Source: Scortum barcoo
Taxonomy: Eukaryota > Chordata > Actinopteri > Centrarchiformes > Terapontidae
Reading direction: 5' to 3'
Length of the DNA: 64,000 nt
Assembly: GCA_023238725.1 (NCBI GenBank)
Contig: CM041537.1
Coordinates: forward strand, 31,034,009 to 31,098,008
The notes under the pieces were generated by a model. That model had not been told where the DNA came from. It made no database searches and saw only the letters and a program-made list of their open reading frames with translations. A program made the position numbers and the translations under genes. This document shows positions 34,110 to 49,659 of the stretch, in pieces; the stretch's first letter is position 1, and each line of letters begins with the position of its first letter.

Positions 34110-35110
34110 TCAAATATGCCCCACTTACGATGCGATCTTAATTAAAATGATACGAAATGACGCCCAACCACAAATTGACACTGGAGAAGAAAAAGAAATT
34201 CTACTGAAACTGCCTTCAATGGTTCCATCAAACTTATGGGCATGCATTATGCTAATCATATGGGATTATTCGATGTGCCACCATCCCAAGCCAAAATCAA
34301 TTTTAATAAATATCCACTAGATATTAAGCCATATCCACTTTTAAAGGAAAAGAGAGAAGGAATTCGACCTATTATCTGAAATTTATTGCAACAGTTATTA
34401 TCAAGGGAAGGTCACAAAACAGCCTGGGACTACTAGACATTGTTTTACGCAGGATTTAAGAGAGATTAATGAGGCAGTTTATCCTATTGCACTCGTCATA
34501 CCTGACACCAACTCCATTATAGCAGCATTGCTGGCGGATTCAAATTATTACACAGTGGTGGATCTGCCTATTTTTCCATTCCAGTACATGAGAATACACA
34601 AGGCTTATCTGCATTTATGTATAAAAATGAACTGTTTGTAAGGATGTGCTTGCGAATTGGTAGATTCAGCAACTATTTTTTTGGCCGCAGTTAATATGCA
34701 TCCGTCTCAGTTGATATTACCTGGCCCGTTGATGCAGCTATTATTTGTAATATGTATTACGAGAAGGATGCTGATACTTATCCTCTGAGAGTGTGAAGAC
34801 CATCAGAGATATTAAAAGACTGCAGACAAAGACTGAACTTTTAGAATTTCTGGGTTTAGTAAATTATTGTAGACGTTGGCTGGCTGATCACGTCACATCT
34901 GAGTCTGCCTTGCACAAAGCAACAGTTAAGAACACGGCTGATCATGTTCAAAAGACTGATGAGACAGGCCTTTTGACAAACTAAATACCTCCTCTGCACT
35001 GCTTTAGGCCTCCAGCTTTGGGTCTGCCAGACTACAAGTTGTCCTTTCATTTTTATGCTGTAGGAAGTTGCCTCGTTGCCTCTGCTGTTTTAGTTCAGAC
35101 TCTCAGCTCA
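34110..35110 (+). pseudogene. Endogenous retrovirus pol remnant
   Basis: Old, degraded reverse transcriptase-coding sequence of an endogenous retrovirus. The visible marks are KYPLDIKPYPLLKEKREGI near 34300, FTQDLREINEAVYPIA near 34440, and DSNYYTVVDL near 34540. Further on are LEFLGLVNYCRRWLADH near 34835 and PPALGLPDYKLSFHFYA near 35010, in the order RT fingers, palm, connection. The frame changes several times and stop codons are frequent; the YxDD palm box is not recognisable. No LTRs, gag or env were identified around it. The spacing and PALGLPDY wording point to a gamma/epsilon-type retrovirus rather than gypsy. Confidence 0.7.
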
Positions 35111-35125
35111 ACTGAGACCAGTTGC

Positions 35126-35205
35126 AGTTACTCTTGTATTCAAGAGTTTTGAATACAACTTGTGTCCTCTCTTCATTTCAAACAACTACAAAGAAAAGCA
35201 TCCGT
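35126..35205 (+). repeat. Short repeat shared with 55.9 kb
   Basis: TTGAATACAACTTG..TCTCTTCATTT..AACAACTACAAAGAAAAGCATCC is similar to 55928-55992 in the same orientation. Both translate to a related peptide (SSLHFKQLQRKAS here, SSLNFEQPQRKAS there). The source is unknown. Confidence 0.5.
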
Positions 35206-35464
35206 AGTGTAACAGACTCAGCTATATTCAGCATCACTGACTTAATGAACTGCGGATGGCTGTTTGGCAAATGTTACTTTTACATGTTGCAAAATACCAA
35301 ACCAGCTGTATGTGATAAAAACTTACCCCGTATTTAGAGAGCTGAGAATCATTTGTCTTTGTGAATCATTGAATCATGGGGCCAGTGAAGATTTACACTT
35401 CTGTTAATTTATTGAATCCAGATCAGTGTTATGTTGGGCAAATTCATATTTAAAATGTTTATTT

Positions 35465-35660
35465 TATTTTCTTCCTAATTGTTACTCAAAGCTATAGAAG
35501 GCACACTAATGAATTATTTCCATTTTTTCCATTAACTTATTTAAAAATAAGCCAGGCCTCATATGGCAAGGCCAACTACCATTTTAATTGTGATTATTTT
35601 AAAACAAATGAGTGTCCCTCCAAGCTGTCTGATCACACATCATTTTTGGCTTGTTATTGC
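35465..35660 (+). repeat. Inverted repeat, arm 2
   Basis: Partner of 30150-30340 in opposite orientation (TTACTCAAAGCTATAGAAGG shared exactly). Confidence 0.7.
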
Positions 35661-38600
35661 ACTTTGAAGAATCAAGAATCCTGTCTTCAGCACAAATCAA
35701 AGTTTATGTTGACCATAAATAATGTGCATTTTAAAGCTGCAGTAACTTACCTGTTCTCTTATTTCTATGGGTCCCATAATAAGAATGAAAAACAATAGAG
35801 CTCCAGCAGTGAGTGACGCTGTTTGGACCTCTGATAACTCTATAACCAGTTTGTACTGCCTACTGCATGTGCGCAACAGGACAACCATCTTGATTGTATC
35901 AAGGCTGGATACTTACACAGTTCATTTGCTCTGCACTTGATTTGGACAAATACTGTCCTTCTTGGAGTTGACTGGGGGACTTTAATTCATCTGGGCAAAA
36001 CTTTGCCTCCCTGAGCCCAGCTGGGGCAGTGTAATGCGTTTGTAATCAAAATTGTCCTGTCTGGACTCAATTTTATAGCAGGTAGACATTAAAAACAACG
36101 GTGGAGCAGACTGAGGCTCAGTTAGATGCTAAACTAGCAGGTCCACACAGTGGACATAATAAGGGCAGGGACAGCCAATCAGCTTCAAAGGTGGCACTGA
36201 AAGCAGTGAGTCAGTGAGTTACTACAATGCTTATACATGTGCCAGTATCTTCACTTTTACATATGCAGGTGTCTGACACAACCACATCCATCTGCAACTA
36301 CAACATTACATCCAGTTACCGTGACCACTGTCTGGATCAAGGGGAAGATTGGTCACCTACAGATCATGGATGAACTGGCAGAAAAAACACCACTTACTTA
36401 AAATTTTATAGAATATGTAGTCAGAAATAGGATTTCAAGGTTTTAGGTCACTAAATCAGTGTTTCATACTTTGACCACTAGAGGGTACTCCAGGTGTTTC
36501 CTTAAGAAATCTTTTACAAGACAAGCCAAATAGACCCTCATCTTATGTCGACCATAGTAGCCTTCTTACCCTTCTTCTTACTATAAATTCTTCACCAGCT
36601 TTGAAGTTGGTCAGATTGATAAACAATTTTCAAAATGTAATAGAAAAAAGAGATTTTTTATAAGTCCTTAGGATCATTGCACAGCAGAAAAAAACAGAAA
36701 CCTGCAAGATCACCTGGTGGTGAGTGGTCAAAGCACTGTCAACCCTTAAGGTCATGGGAAATCTTTTAAGCACCAACCACACACACACACAAACACACAC
36801 ACACACACAGTTTTTTTTTTTAACCTGGATAGCATTTGGTTGAAGCCACTGCTGCAGAGAAGTTGGAGATGGAAAAGCTCAGAAAAAGAGCTGGGAGAAT
36901 TTGGATTTCAAAGTTTGATACTACACATCCTATAGTACTCATAGCACTTCGGTTGTTGGTTTTTACCATTTCTGTTGTTGTTGTTGTTTTGTCCTCTGTT
37001 ATGCACTGCAAGGATAATTGTTAACACTGAATATTACAACAAAAGATATGGTTAGATTTAGATGAATTGAATTTGAATTTATTGAATAGTCTCAACACAG
37101 AAACATATACATACATATGCATGTACATACAAAGTCACAAAATGATACAATGATTTACATGATACAACCAGGAAAAAAACTATTTGTGACTGTAATGATT
37201 AAAATAAGGAAATTACAACAATACAAAGTAGAATAAAATAATAAAATAACCAAGTGTAATATAAAAATTAAATAGCAAAACATTTAAACAAACAAGCAAG
37301 ACATGTTGGTAAAAAAAACAGTATGTAATACAATTTGTTTTTTTTTTGTTTTTTTTTTTAAAGATACATTTTGAGAAGTGATTTAAAAAGCTGTCACTGA
37401 TTCTGCAGATCTTTATGCAGAGAGTTCCAGAGCTGCAAACTGAGACCTGACTTACCTGACTCCAAATGCTTGGTCACCTTGAGTTATGTGCCAGCAGAGG
37501 CCTGCCTGATTATCTTAGGCCCCGCACTCGCGCATAGTGAAGCAGAAACTTAGCAATGTAACTGGGATCTAAACTTTGACAATGTCACTGGCACACCTTC
37601 ATAATGGTTTATATACCTCTTCTGTTACAACATTGCTCTATAACCCCAGTGCTCAAATCTTTTTAAATGACCTAAAACAGGATCTGTGGAAAGCCCCACC
37701 ATTTAACAACAGCCCAGGTGTAGAAGAGTAATGAAGGGTGGAGAAAAAAGACAGCATGTGATGAAAATGATTTGCCTGCTAGTCCCCAGGCCATGAAAGC
37801 TGGTGTGTCGTCAGAGGGCAAAAACCTGCAGGGCTGCATTCCACACTAAGCTTTTCCTCCAACATGCTGTGGAAACAGGGTGTGAGTGATGTTGTGAAAT
37901 TTGGGGAAAAACATGCAGAGGTTCACCGCTCATTATTGGCAGAAACATGTTCCAAAAGCCATTGCTGAATGGGATTATAGGAAAAATGTGTATCAACCAA
38001 CTGCTCTGGCCAACTGTCCTCCAGTCATCCTCCTGATGACAGCAGATGTGGAGGAACAACACAAACCTTTACTTAGGTCAATATAAATCAACTGCAATTC
38101 ACCTGTGAATTACCATATAACAGAACAGATAGATGATGCCTCTTATACCATGCTTTTAATATAAAATATATATAAACATACATAAACATAAACACGCACA
38201 CATACACACACACATATATCAACTTTTTTTTTAATTAATTACTTTTTTAATTAAAATAATTTTTGTGTCAAGTGTCAATAAAAGATTTTCTTTTCCACCA
38301 CACTTTGTCAGATGTCTCATTGTATGTTGTGAGCTGTAACTAACGTACTAACGTAGTTACAGTTTCTCTGGTGAGAGGCAATACATCACAGCTATGAATC
38401 ACAGGAACACTATGGTAACAGATAAACAAATATACAAACTTTCCTAAAGTTCTTGGTGCCAAAGTTATGGCACCTGACTAACCCTAACCTGACTTATTTT
38501 CTTTATATTGTAGTCATTAGTGACAAGAGGATTTTTTGCACTCCAAACTTGATCCAAAATGATCAGTGTTTTCTTGCAACAGTTTAAGAAATTTGGTGGA

Positions 38601-39334
38601 TATCAGTTTGAACTGATCTGAAAAAAAAAAGTCAAGGTTTATTGGGATGCTTCAGGGTATACTAGAGAAAAATAAAAAATGTAGGACTTGCTCAACTTTG
38701 GTAACTATCACTTGAAGTTGAAACAACAATTACAGAACATGGTTACATACATGGGATTTCTGAATAAGTGTCCCTGCCTACAAGGTCCACTGGGGCAAAA
38801 TAGTAGAAAATAAAAATATAAAACAAACTTGAAATGAAAAAAAAATCAAGCCACATTGTTAGTAATTCAAGTTCTTAAAACACACAATGAAAGTACAGAT
38901 ATTGTTACAAGGATAACATGAATTTGGTATAACAAGTCTTAAGGGTTTCCCATGAACACATGGATAAGGAATAATCCAGAGAAACAATGGCTTTATTGTG
39001 ATGCTAAAATAACACAGACTGTGGTAGACTGCCTGTCTCAAGCTATTTTCAGTACTGCGATAGTGAATTTTTGTACTAAGAGCTGAAACCAGGATGTTTG
39101 CTGCTGCTGGAAATAAGTTTGGTGATGCTTTTTTAATTAAACCTCAGACCACCACCTTAAAACATATCTTAATCATGCTCTAGATCTTCTATGAGCTTTT
39201 TCCCTAGGCTATTAAAAAAACAATTTCACCACCAGGTCCATGTGGAGATTGTTCATATGTCAGAATCAGATTTATTCATTGCTCTTGTGGGGCATTGGTG
39301 CTTTTAATACACACACACACACACACACACAAAC

Positions 39335-39560
39335 AAAAGAATTTGATTGGCTTGCACAGAACCTAGACCTCAAACCATCCAGCACCCTTAGGGTAAACTA
39401 TATTGCTAGGCTTTATCACCAAACATCAGTGTTGGACCTCACTAATGCTCTGCTGGCTAAATGGAAGCAAATCTCTGCAGCCTGACTCCAACATTTTGTA
39501 GAAGGCCTTCTCAGAGATTATTCAGCCATAAGGCCTTAGAGGTTTACTGCAATACAGAAA
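39335..39560 (+). mobile_element. Tc1-like transposase C-terminal fragment
   Basis: Reads AQNLDLKPSSTLRVNYIARL, YHQTSVLDLTNALLAKWKQI and LQHFVEGLLR. In intact copies this is the segment after the final catalytic Glu (DLNPI..LWDELERR...RPTSVPDLTNALVAEWKQIP). The Glu-containing part is altered, and stops occur after ISAA. A (CA)n run marks its left edge. Confidence 0.65.
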
Positions 39561-39818
39561 CTTGCAGCATTCTTTGTGCAACATGACACCGGCACAACAA
39601 CACCTCTTAAACACAGTGTGTTTGTTGTGCAGTGTACTCTTTGTCTCACTGTTAGGATACAATTAGTATCAACATTCCATTTTCTCACCTTTGCCCTGAG
39701 TTTTGTTCTGCGTTTCTCAGTTTAGCCTCCGCTCAGGTTCATCTGAGCATGTAAGTGCCAAATGCTGAGCACTTTTACAACCACAATTCTGATCACAATG
39801 CAGTAATGTAGTTGTGTT

Positions 39819-39819
39819 C

Positions 39820-39855
<36 letters not shown>

Positions 39856-39873
39856 GAGAGAGAGAGAGAGAGA
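39819..39873. repeat. (GA)n microsatellite
   Basis: AGAGAG repeats with a GGAGG interruption, about 55 bp, roughly 0.7 kb upstream of the elf3 core promoter. Confidence 0.95.
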
Positions 39874-40549
39874 TTATATATCAAGAGGTAGTGGTGGAAT
39901 AAAAAGCAGCTTCATGACGTTGTTTTATCACTCACAGTCAGGCTTGACTGTTGACTGACTGTCCATATAGTTGACTGTTCGCTGTCATCACACACTGTGT
40001 GTGGCTATTTTTGGAAACAGTCAATATCTGCAACCTTCTGGCATCCACTGTTACCCCACTCCCTTCCTTCACTGAGTGAAAGTATCAAACAACACTTGTT
40101 AAAAGTTAAAAATACTTTAGCTTTAAAAGTTAAAAATCTTTGAGACAATAAGAAAATACATGTTATATGTTGATATCTTGTTAGTGCAAATTTTGTGCTC
40201 TGTATTCCAGTTAACAAAAAAAGATAACTGATATTTTAACAATTACTAACACAAATAATACACTGCAGGTTTGACAAACTCCTCTGATTGAGGTGTGATG
40301 AATCCAATACATGCAGCAATAGCCTTAGGTAAAAAGTCTAATAAAACAAAGCTAACTTATAAACTCTAACTTAGTTTATAAATACAAATATAATCTAACC
40401 CTCCCTGACTGTGTGAAAGAGATAAAAAAAAAAACAGAATGGCAGGGCGGGTTTGTTTTGTTGATCAAGTTCTCAGGAAAGTGGAGGAGGGATGGAGGTG
40501 TGGCCAGTTTCAGGTGGAATTCCCCTGAACTCACCTGAGTCCACCCCCT

Positions 40550-40746
40550 TCTTTTACAGGAGTATAAAGCCCAACAGGTAGTTAAATGCAGCAGGTGCAT
40601 CTTTGCCACAGAGGCAGAGGTTATGCGGAGAATGGGAAGAGAAGAGTTCTGATAGAAAAACAGTAGTAGGTACAAAACACGCTCACACTGCAGAGTTTCC
40701 TGGAACAACATCCTTTGTCTTGTATTACGATTACTGCTGAAATCAG
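40550..40746 (+). promoter_or_regulatory. elf3 core promoter and 5' UTR exon with uORF
   Basis: TATAAA at 40563-40568 would place transcription start near 40593. The non-coding first exon ends GAAATCAG at 40746, followed by GTAAAAG. It contains a nine-codon upstream ORF (ATG 40623, TGA ending 40652) with a second in-frame ATG at 40632. The coding exon starts after a TTTTTGCCAG acceptor near 40886. Confidence 0.6.
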
Positions 40747-40893
40747 GTAAAAGACAATTAATTGTTTATTGTTTTTATTTCTTTATTTTTTGCTATTTTA
40801 TTAAATATTTAATGTTAACGTTGTGGGGGTACTTCTTCAGTTTTTTAAACTAGTGTTTAAACAAGTATCTTCTTCATTTTTGCCAGTGTCTCC

Positions 40894-44369
<3,476 letters not shown>

Positions 44370-45290
44370 GGCATCAGTCACTGAACGGGTAGAAACCAAA
44401 AAGCCAAGCATAGCTGTAGTTAAAAAAAAAAAAATACCCCTGTTGCATGTCAGAAAAACCTTGCTGTTGTTTAAGACACTAACTTCCTCTTAGAGGGAAT
44501 GTGTTCCAGAAAATGTAAGCCAGTGTTTTTGGCTCTAGTAGGTTTTATGAACCAATATTAATGTTGTACCTCTTTTGTGTTTTTGATAGCTACTTCAGAA
44601 ACTTTACAATGTGTGCGGACATCGTTTTAGAGGCTTGTGAATTTCTGTAAGCACTAAGAGGAAACTTTATTTTAGTGTTTGTATGGCATTTCTTTACTGA
44701 TGCTAGAATAAACCATCCTCACCTGTAACTCTGAAGTTTGTTTTGGTATATTGGCAGTAATGCATGTTTTGTGGCACTGGAAATATTATATTATCATATT
44801 CTCTTTTCCCATCACTTTTATGTTACTCACATTTTGCACAGCAGTTGTGCATATAAAGGTACAATCAGCTGTGGATCTGAATGTAGGGAGAAAGTTTGGA
44901 AAAGTCTTCTACTACTGGTAAACTAAATGTGAAGGACAAAGACAGAACATAAAGAGATGAATGTAGGTGATGCTACTATACTTAACATTAATACAGTAAC
45001 GATATGCACTCTGTGTCTATCAGTATCACTTATTATAAAGTGTGTTGACACAATGTTTAGGTAAAGTTTAGGAGTATATAGTATATCATGTCTTATGTAT
45101 GATGATTGCCTGTAAAAACTGTATGAATCAGTCAGAAATCAGTTGTTTGTATCATTATTTTAATGTGATTAATCACTTTTTCTGCCACCAACTTTGATTT
45201 AATAAATAAATATAAATGAATGTGGAGTGACTTCAATATTATTAATGGAATAACTTAATCAATGGCATATTATCTTTATTGAAATAAATT
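44370..45290 (+). other. elf3 3' UTR
   Basis: Candidate poly(A) signals AATAAA occur at 44707-44712, 45201-45206 and 45283. Their use cannot be decided from sequence. No other feature was seen. Confidence 0.5.
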
Positions 45291-45299
45291 TTGACATGT

Positions 45300-46855
45300 A
45301 ATAACTTTTTGTTTTGGGATGCATTTTTAAAGCTGTACTTCCTGATCTTATTGGAATACCTGTAACCACCATGAAGGATGAAATATGTAAAAATCGACTA
45401 CAACAGTGATAAATGTAAACTGTGATATATTTATTATTATTCATTTACCTGCTGTCAGCAGTGGTCTGTTTTTTTCTGGTGTGCATTTAGTCAATTTCAA
45501 ATTACAGGAGGCAGATATTGTCGCAGAGTCTTTCAGCTCTGAGTTGAACAAAAGTTATTGGATGATAATGAACATGAGCATGCTAAGTAGATAATTGGTA
45601 GTGTAATTATTAGGGGTGTAAAGACTAGCCTTGAATTAGAATAAAAAAGAAGTCTGTACTCTTATTGACAAACATCAGTTTTCTCACTAAACAACACCAG
45701 ATATTATGTTTTGTTGACTCCCCTCATTGCTGTATGAGCAGGAAACCCTATATGGTAATGACAACCCTATATGGTAATCATCATCTTATTAATGTTATTA
45801 AGTAATTAACAATGTATAGACTCATACAAAAATAATCCCTCTCTTATGACCCACTAGAAGCCTGCTGTAGTGTTTGTGTCTGCAGAGACCTTTCCCTGTA
45901 TTTTCTGATTTTGCTATCCACAGTACTCTTCTGATCATCAATCTTTGGGCAGTGTAATCCCAAGCCAATTACAGAGTGTAGAATGTGAGCTGAGCGACTG
46001 GTTGCCAGATCGTAACCACATTGAAGGATGAGCCAACTTTGAATGGTGTGTTTACGAGCAACAACTGACAAATCTTACTCTTCATACCCTTAGGTTGTCT
46101 AAACATATTGATCAACTATCCATAATAACTCATATCAAGCTTTAGTTAACAACGAGCTATATGGTAGATATTGATATATATATATACTGTAGACAGATAT
46201 TGTGGGAAAACAATTCAAATATGATTATTTTGTTACATTTCTTTCAAAGCAAATGCAGCTAAGGAACTATTGTGTTTCATTCTACGTTCCTCCCTCATTT
46301 TTTATCATCTCTTAATTGCTGCATTGCTTATAGGTTTAAGTGACTAACTTTTGTAGGCTGATTCTGCATTCAACAATTATTAAACACTTCACTATTCAGC
46401 TGAGTAATCTAAAAATGTTGAACGGTAGCTAAAAGAAACATAAACACACTCAGCAGAGCAGATGGTTTGCAGTCCACAGTATTACAGCAGAAAACATGGA
46501 ATCAAAAACAAAGAGCAAGCCACAAAAATGTTGACTATTTTTTTTACTGGCACCTTACAAATGCTGTGTCAAAATTAGGCTGGATAGAAAGCCACAGTCC
46601 AACTATCCCTCCAGATTAATTTATATTCTATTACTCTTTGAATAGCACAAAACACACACACACACACACGAAAACACAACTTACCAACATAATGCCCCAT
46701 GCAAGAGGATACATTACAAACACTAACCGAAAGTAGCTTATAGTTCTTTGTAGCAATTTGCATTTTGGAACACAAAACAACAAACGTAATAAACTACTCA
46801 TTCCATCTCTAGGAAATGTGGCTGTCATTACACTACTACTGCTAAATGCAGCCGC
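45300..46855. other. Intergenic, no gene seen
   Basis: AT-rich with a short CA microsatellite near 46651-46670. CCCTATATGGTAAT is repeated twice near 45747-45780. Nothing else is supported. Confidence 0.5.
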
Positions 46856-47166
46856 TGATCTGGGGGGTATTCCACAAAGCTGGATTAAGGGAAAGCCTGG
46901 CTTATTTAGATAAGTCTGGCTCATTTAAGAGAGAGTTCCATCATTGTGGCTTATTTGAATGCCCGCTGCTGAGTAACCATGATAACTTATGCCACAGAAC
47001 TAGCCTGCTCCGGGGCAAACTAACTGTCAAGCTTAGTTTAGCTTTGTGTCAAAGAAGAATGTCTGACGGCCAGAAATGGAGGCCCGAAAGAAAGTTCCAC
47101 CTGGTAGATTTCCACGATTTCCATGAATTGAAAACGTTCCTAGGGCATAGCATCCCGCTATGTGAA

Positions 47167-47330
47167 TACAGTAATCCCTCGCTATATCGTGCTTCGACTT
47201 TCGCATGGCTTCACTCTAAAGCGGATTTTATATGCAAGCATATCTATATCTATATCTAATATATATCGCTGGATTGTTTGCTAGTTCGCGGATTTCTGTG
47301 GACTCGAATCTTACCTAATATCTAAGAGAA
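47167..47330 (+). mobile_element. Pogo/Tigger-like terminal fragment
   Basis: TACAGTAATCCCTCGCTATA followed by TCGTGCTTCGACTTTCGCA is the recognisable left end of a TA-inserting element common in fish. A matching GGGATTACTGTA right end was not found downstream, so the copy is truncated or rearranged. Confidence 0.5.
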
Positions 47331-47607
47331 TATAAAGGGTTTATACTGTATAACTGTGTGGGAAATGTTTATAATGAGTGTGGGAGAGTTTATAAGGGCT
47401 TAAAATATATTAAAAAGTAACCATATAAACATATGGTTTCTACTTCACAGATTTCATAAATGTGTGCCTAACATATGCTTATCTCAGTGTACAGAGGTAG
47501 ATTTCAGTGACCTATTTTTGTAATGTAATGTGTCTCCTCCATAATGAAAGGAAAAATAATAAAAACTTCTATGCATGTATTGTGCAATTTTAATGAATAA
47601 TTGTGGT

Positions 47608-47680
47608 GTAGGGGGACGCGAACCAGTGACCCTCTGGATCCTAAGCAAGGTCTCCATGGACTGAGCTACTACAGCCCTCT
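47608..47680 (-). repeat. tRNA-derived SINE head or tRNA pseudogene
   Basis: On the minus strand TAGCTCAGTCCATGG is a good A box and GGTTCGCGTCC a good B box, 73 nt in total. The acceptor arms do not pair, so it is not a functional tRNA. The pattern matches tRNA-derived SINEs. Confidence 0.6.
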
Positions 47681-47689
47681 AAATATATG

Positions 47690-47935
47690 ATGCTTAAACA
47701 CATACTAGGCTAATAGTACTGATAATATAGTCGCACTGTATCATTATTTGAATGCTCATTTATTAATAAATTGGAAAAGATAGGCCAGTTTAATTATTCA
47801 CATTTCACAGAGACAATTCAACATGCTTTAAATAAAACAAATGAAAGAAAAGAGTAAAGAGAATTAAGATGAAAGTGAAATAAGCATGTAACATGAAACA
47901 ATGGGATTAGGCTAGTACAACTTGCGCATTTAGTC
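47690..47935. repeat. Dispersed repeat, copy 2
   Basis: Same orientation and block order as 16536-16800 (AGAGACAATTCAACATGCTT, ATAAAACAAATGAAAGAAAA, ACATGAAACAATGGGATTAG). Confidence 0.75.
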
Positions 47936-48279
47936 TGTCAGCTTATGTTTTTTTTATTTTCTATTTTTCCATGCGATCTCCCTCCCTTTGTTAATTGCAG
48001 CAGTGTTTCTGCTGATGAGAAGAAGCTCTCGCTCTACTTTCCTCTTGCACCATCCGCTTTTCTCCCATTGACTCATCAGGGCTTCTTACGTTTCTCGGGC
48101 ACTCTCACATAGCCGGGCTATGCAATCCTCGCTTGAATTAGCCTTGATTAGATGAGGCTGAAATGTGTTAGTGGAACGACTTGAGGCTTAATTGGGAGAT
48201 GGCGTTAGTTCAAGCGAGGCATCCTCCAGTCAGCCTGACTTTCTTTAGCTACGTTGATCGAATACCCCCCTGAGCACAA

Positions 48280-49195
48280 TATCATATAGGCTAATATTGA
48301 ATTTATTTCAGTATATGACTCATGTTCTAGTAATGGACAGAAAAACATGATTTCTCAGAAATAGAGTTTGAACATTTAGAAATGACAGGCATAACAAAAC
48401 CCTGTAGTATTGTTTATTTACCCTTGAAACCTGTGGTTTTGTGTTTAGTAATATTGCTGTTGTCATTAGAAATAAGTTGCTCCTTGGTAACTCTATGGAG
48501 AAAGAAGTTTGGTAATGACTAAAAGCCATTTAACATAAAATTATTTACAAATTTAAATATGTCTACAAATTAGTAAAATATTTTATAGTAATGCAATCAA
48601 ACCTAGATCAATTAATTACAATGTACTTGTTTAATTGGACATTACGTTTGGGCAAACAGTGAACATGACATGATTTACTAAGATAAATTGGTACCACCAA
48701 TTAATTTATTGACAATAATAATGAATACAACAGAGGAAGAACAAATTTTGTATCTTTTTATAATGTAGACAGTGAGATGAGAAGATCACTTGTGTCCTTA
48801 AGTTAAGGCTTGACAGGCTGGAACTAATAAATGACCTGATGTGGACAGATATGACTCTGACACTGTGACAATGACAAGGTCATTGAGAGTGTGGTAATGA
48901 TCACCTTTATGACACCATTAAAGCCCAGCCAAGCACTAAGAACAATCATGCAAACAGGGCCTCATACTGATCCATATTGACTCACCAGTGTGGTGCCATA
49001 AAACCTGTAAGACCTGTTTACTGGAATGTTTTTACAAAATGCCAGTGTTGCACAATATTACACGAGTCACTTTTAACTGGCACAATTGGTACCTGCACAC
49101 CTGACAGCCTTATGCATCACAATACTTCATTGAACCTTTCAAACTAACCATGTAAGGTGTCACTTTTGTGTGAAAGTCAACATACATGAGTAAAA

Positions 49196-49228
<33 letters not shown>

Positions 49229-49655
49229 GACATTATGACAGCATAATTACCAAATGGGCTTCGACAGTGGTGTTATTGATACCTACTACTACACATGCAG
49301 CAAAATTGAGCTTTGAGGTTTACAAATCTCTTTCTGCTTCTTCCAACCGACACTGGCATACTGTGGTTTCTTGTTTGAGCTTGGTGTACAGGTTTGTCCT
49401 GTTGGAGATGACAGCACAAGATAACATCTGGATGGCCTGTCTATTGTATAACAACTCCCTTAAAAGCCAATGACACCATTCAGTCCTGTCCCTAACAAAC
49501 CACATTTATGTCTTATAGTTCTGGAGCAATGCAGGAACTAGTATAATGTTCAGATCTTGGAGCAATAAGTAATAATGTAAAGGATCAGGGTGGTGGGTTA
49601 GCATAAAAAGGATTTAGTTAATTGTAACATATAATCATGCTCTCTATAATGATGA
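48280..49655. other. Intergenic, no gene seen
   Basis: AT-rich, with a (TG)n microsatellite at 49197-49226. No other feature is supported. Confidence 0.5.
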
Positions 49656-49659
49656 AATG

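Larger units (their letters stand above)
35700..40400. other. Intergenic region upstream of elf3
   Basis: Mostly unrecognised AT-rich DNA. CA microsatellites lie near 36778-36808, 38190-38215 and 39308-39330. A CTCF-like core (CCACTAGAGGGTACT) is at 36476-36490. A common-repeat-like stretch near 37380-37700 (GAGAGTTCCAGAGCTGCAAACTG...) and a Tc1 fragment at 39.3 kb are also present. No host exon was identified. Confidence 0.45.
46863..48269. mobile_element. Harbinger-like element with CTG target duplication, nested repeats inside
   Basis: Terminal inverted repeats GGGGGTATTC (46863) and GAATACCCCC (ending 48269) are flanked on both sides by CTG (46860-46862, 48270-48272). That matches the 3-bp CWG target preference of PIF/Harbinger elements. 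Inside are fragments of other repeats: TACAGTAATCCCTCGCTATA from 47167, a tRNA-derived segment at 47608-47680, and the dispersed repeat at 47690-47935. No transposase or MYB-like ORF remains. Confidence 0.65.

Noticed and set aside
47608..47680. Functional tRNA gene
   Set aside because: A and B boxes are good but the acceptor stem does not pair.
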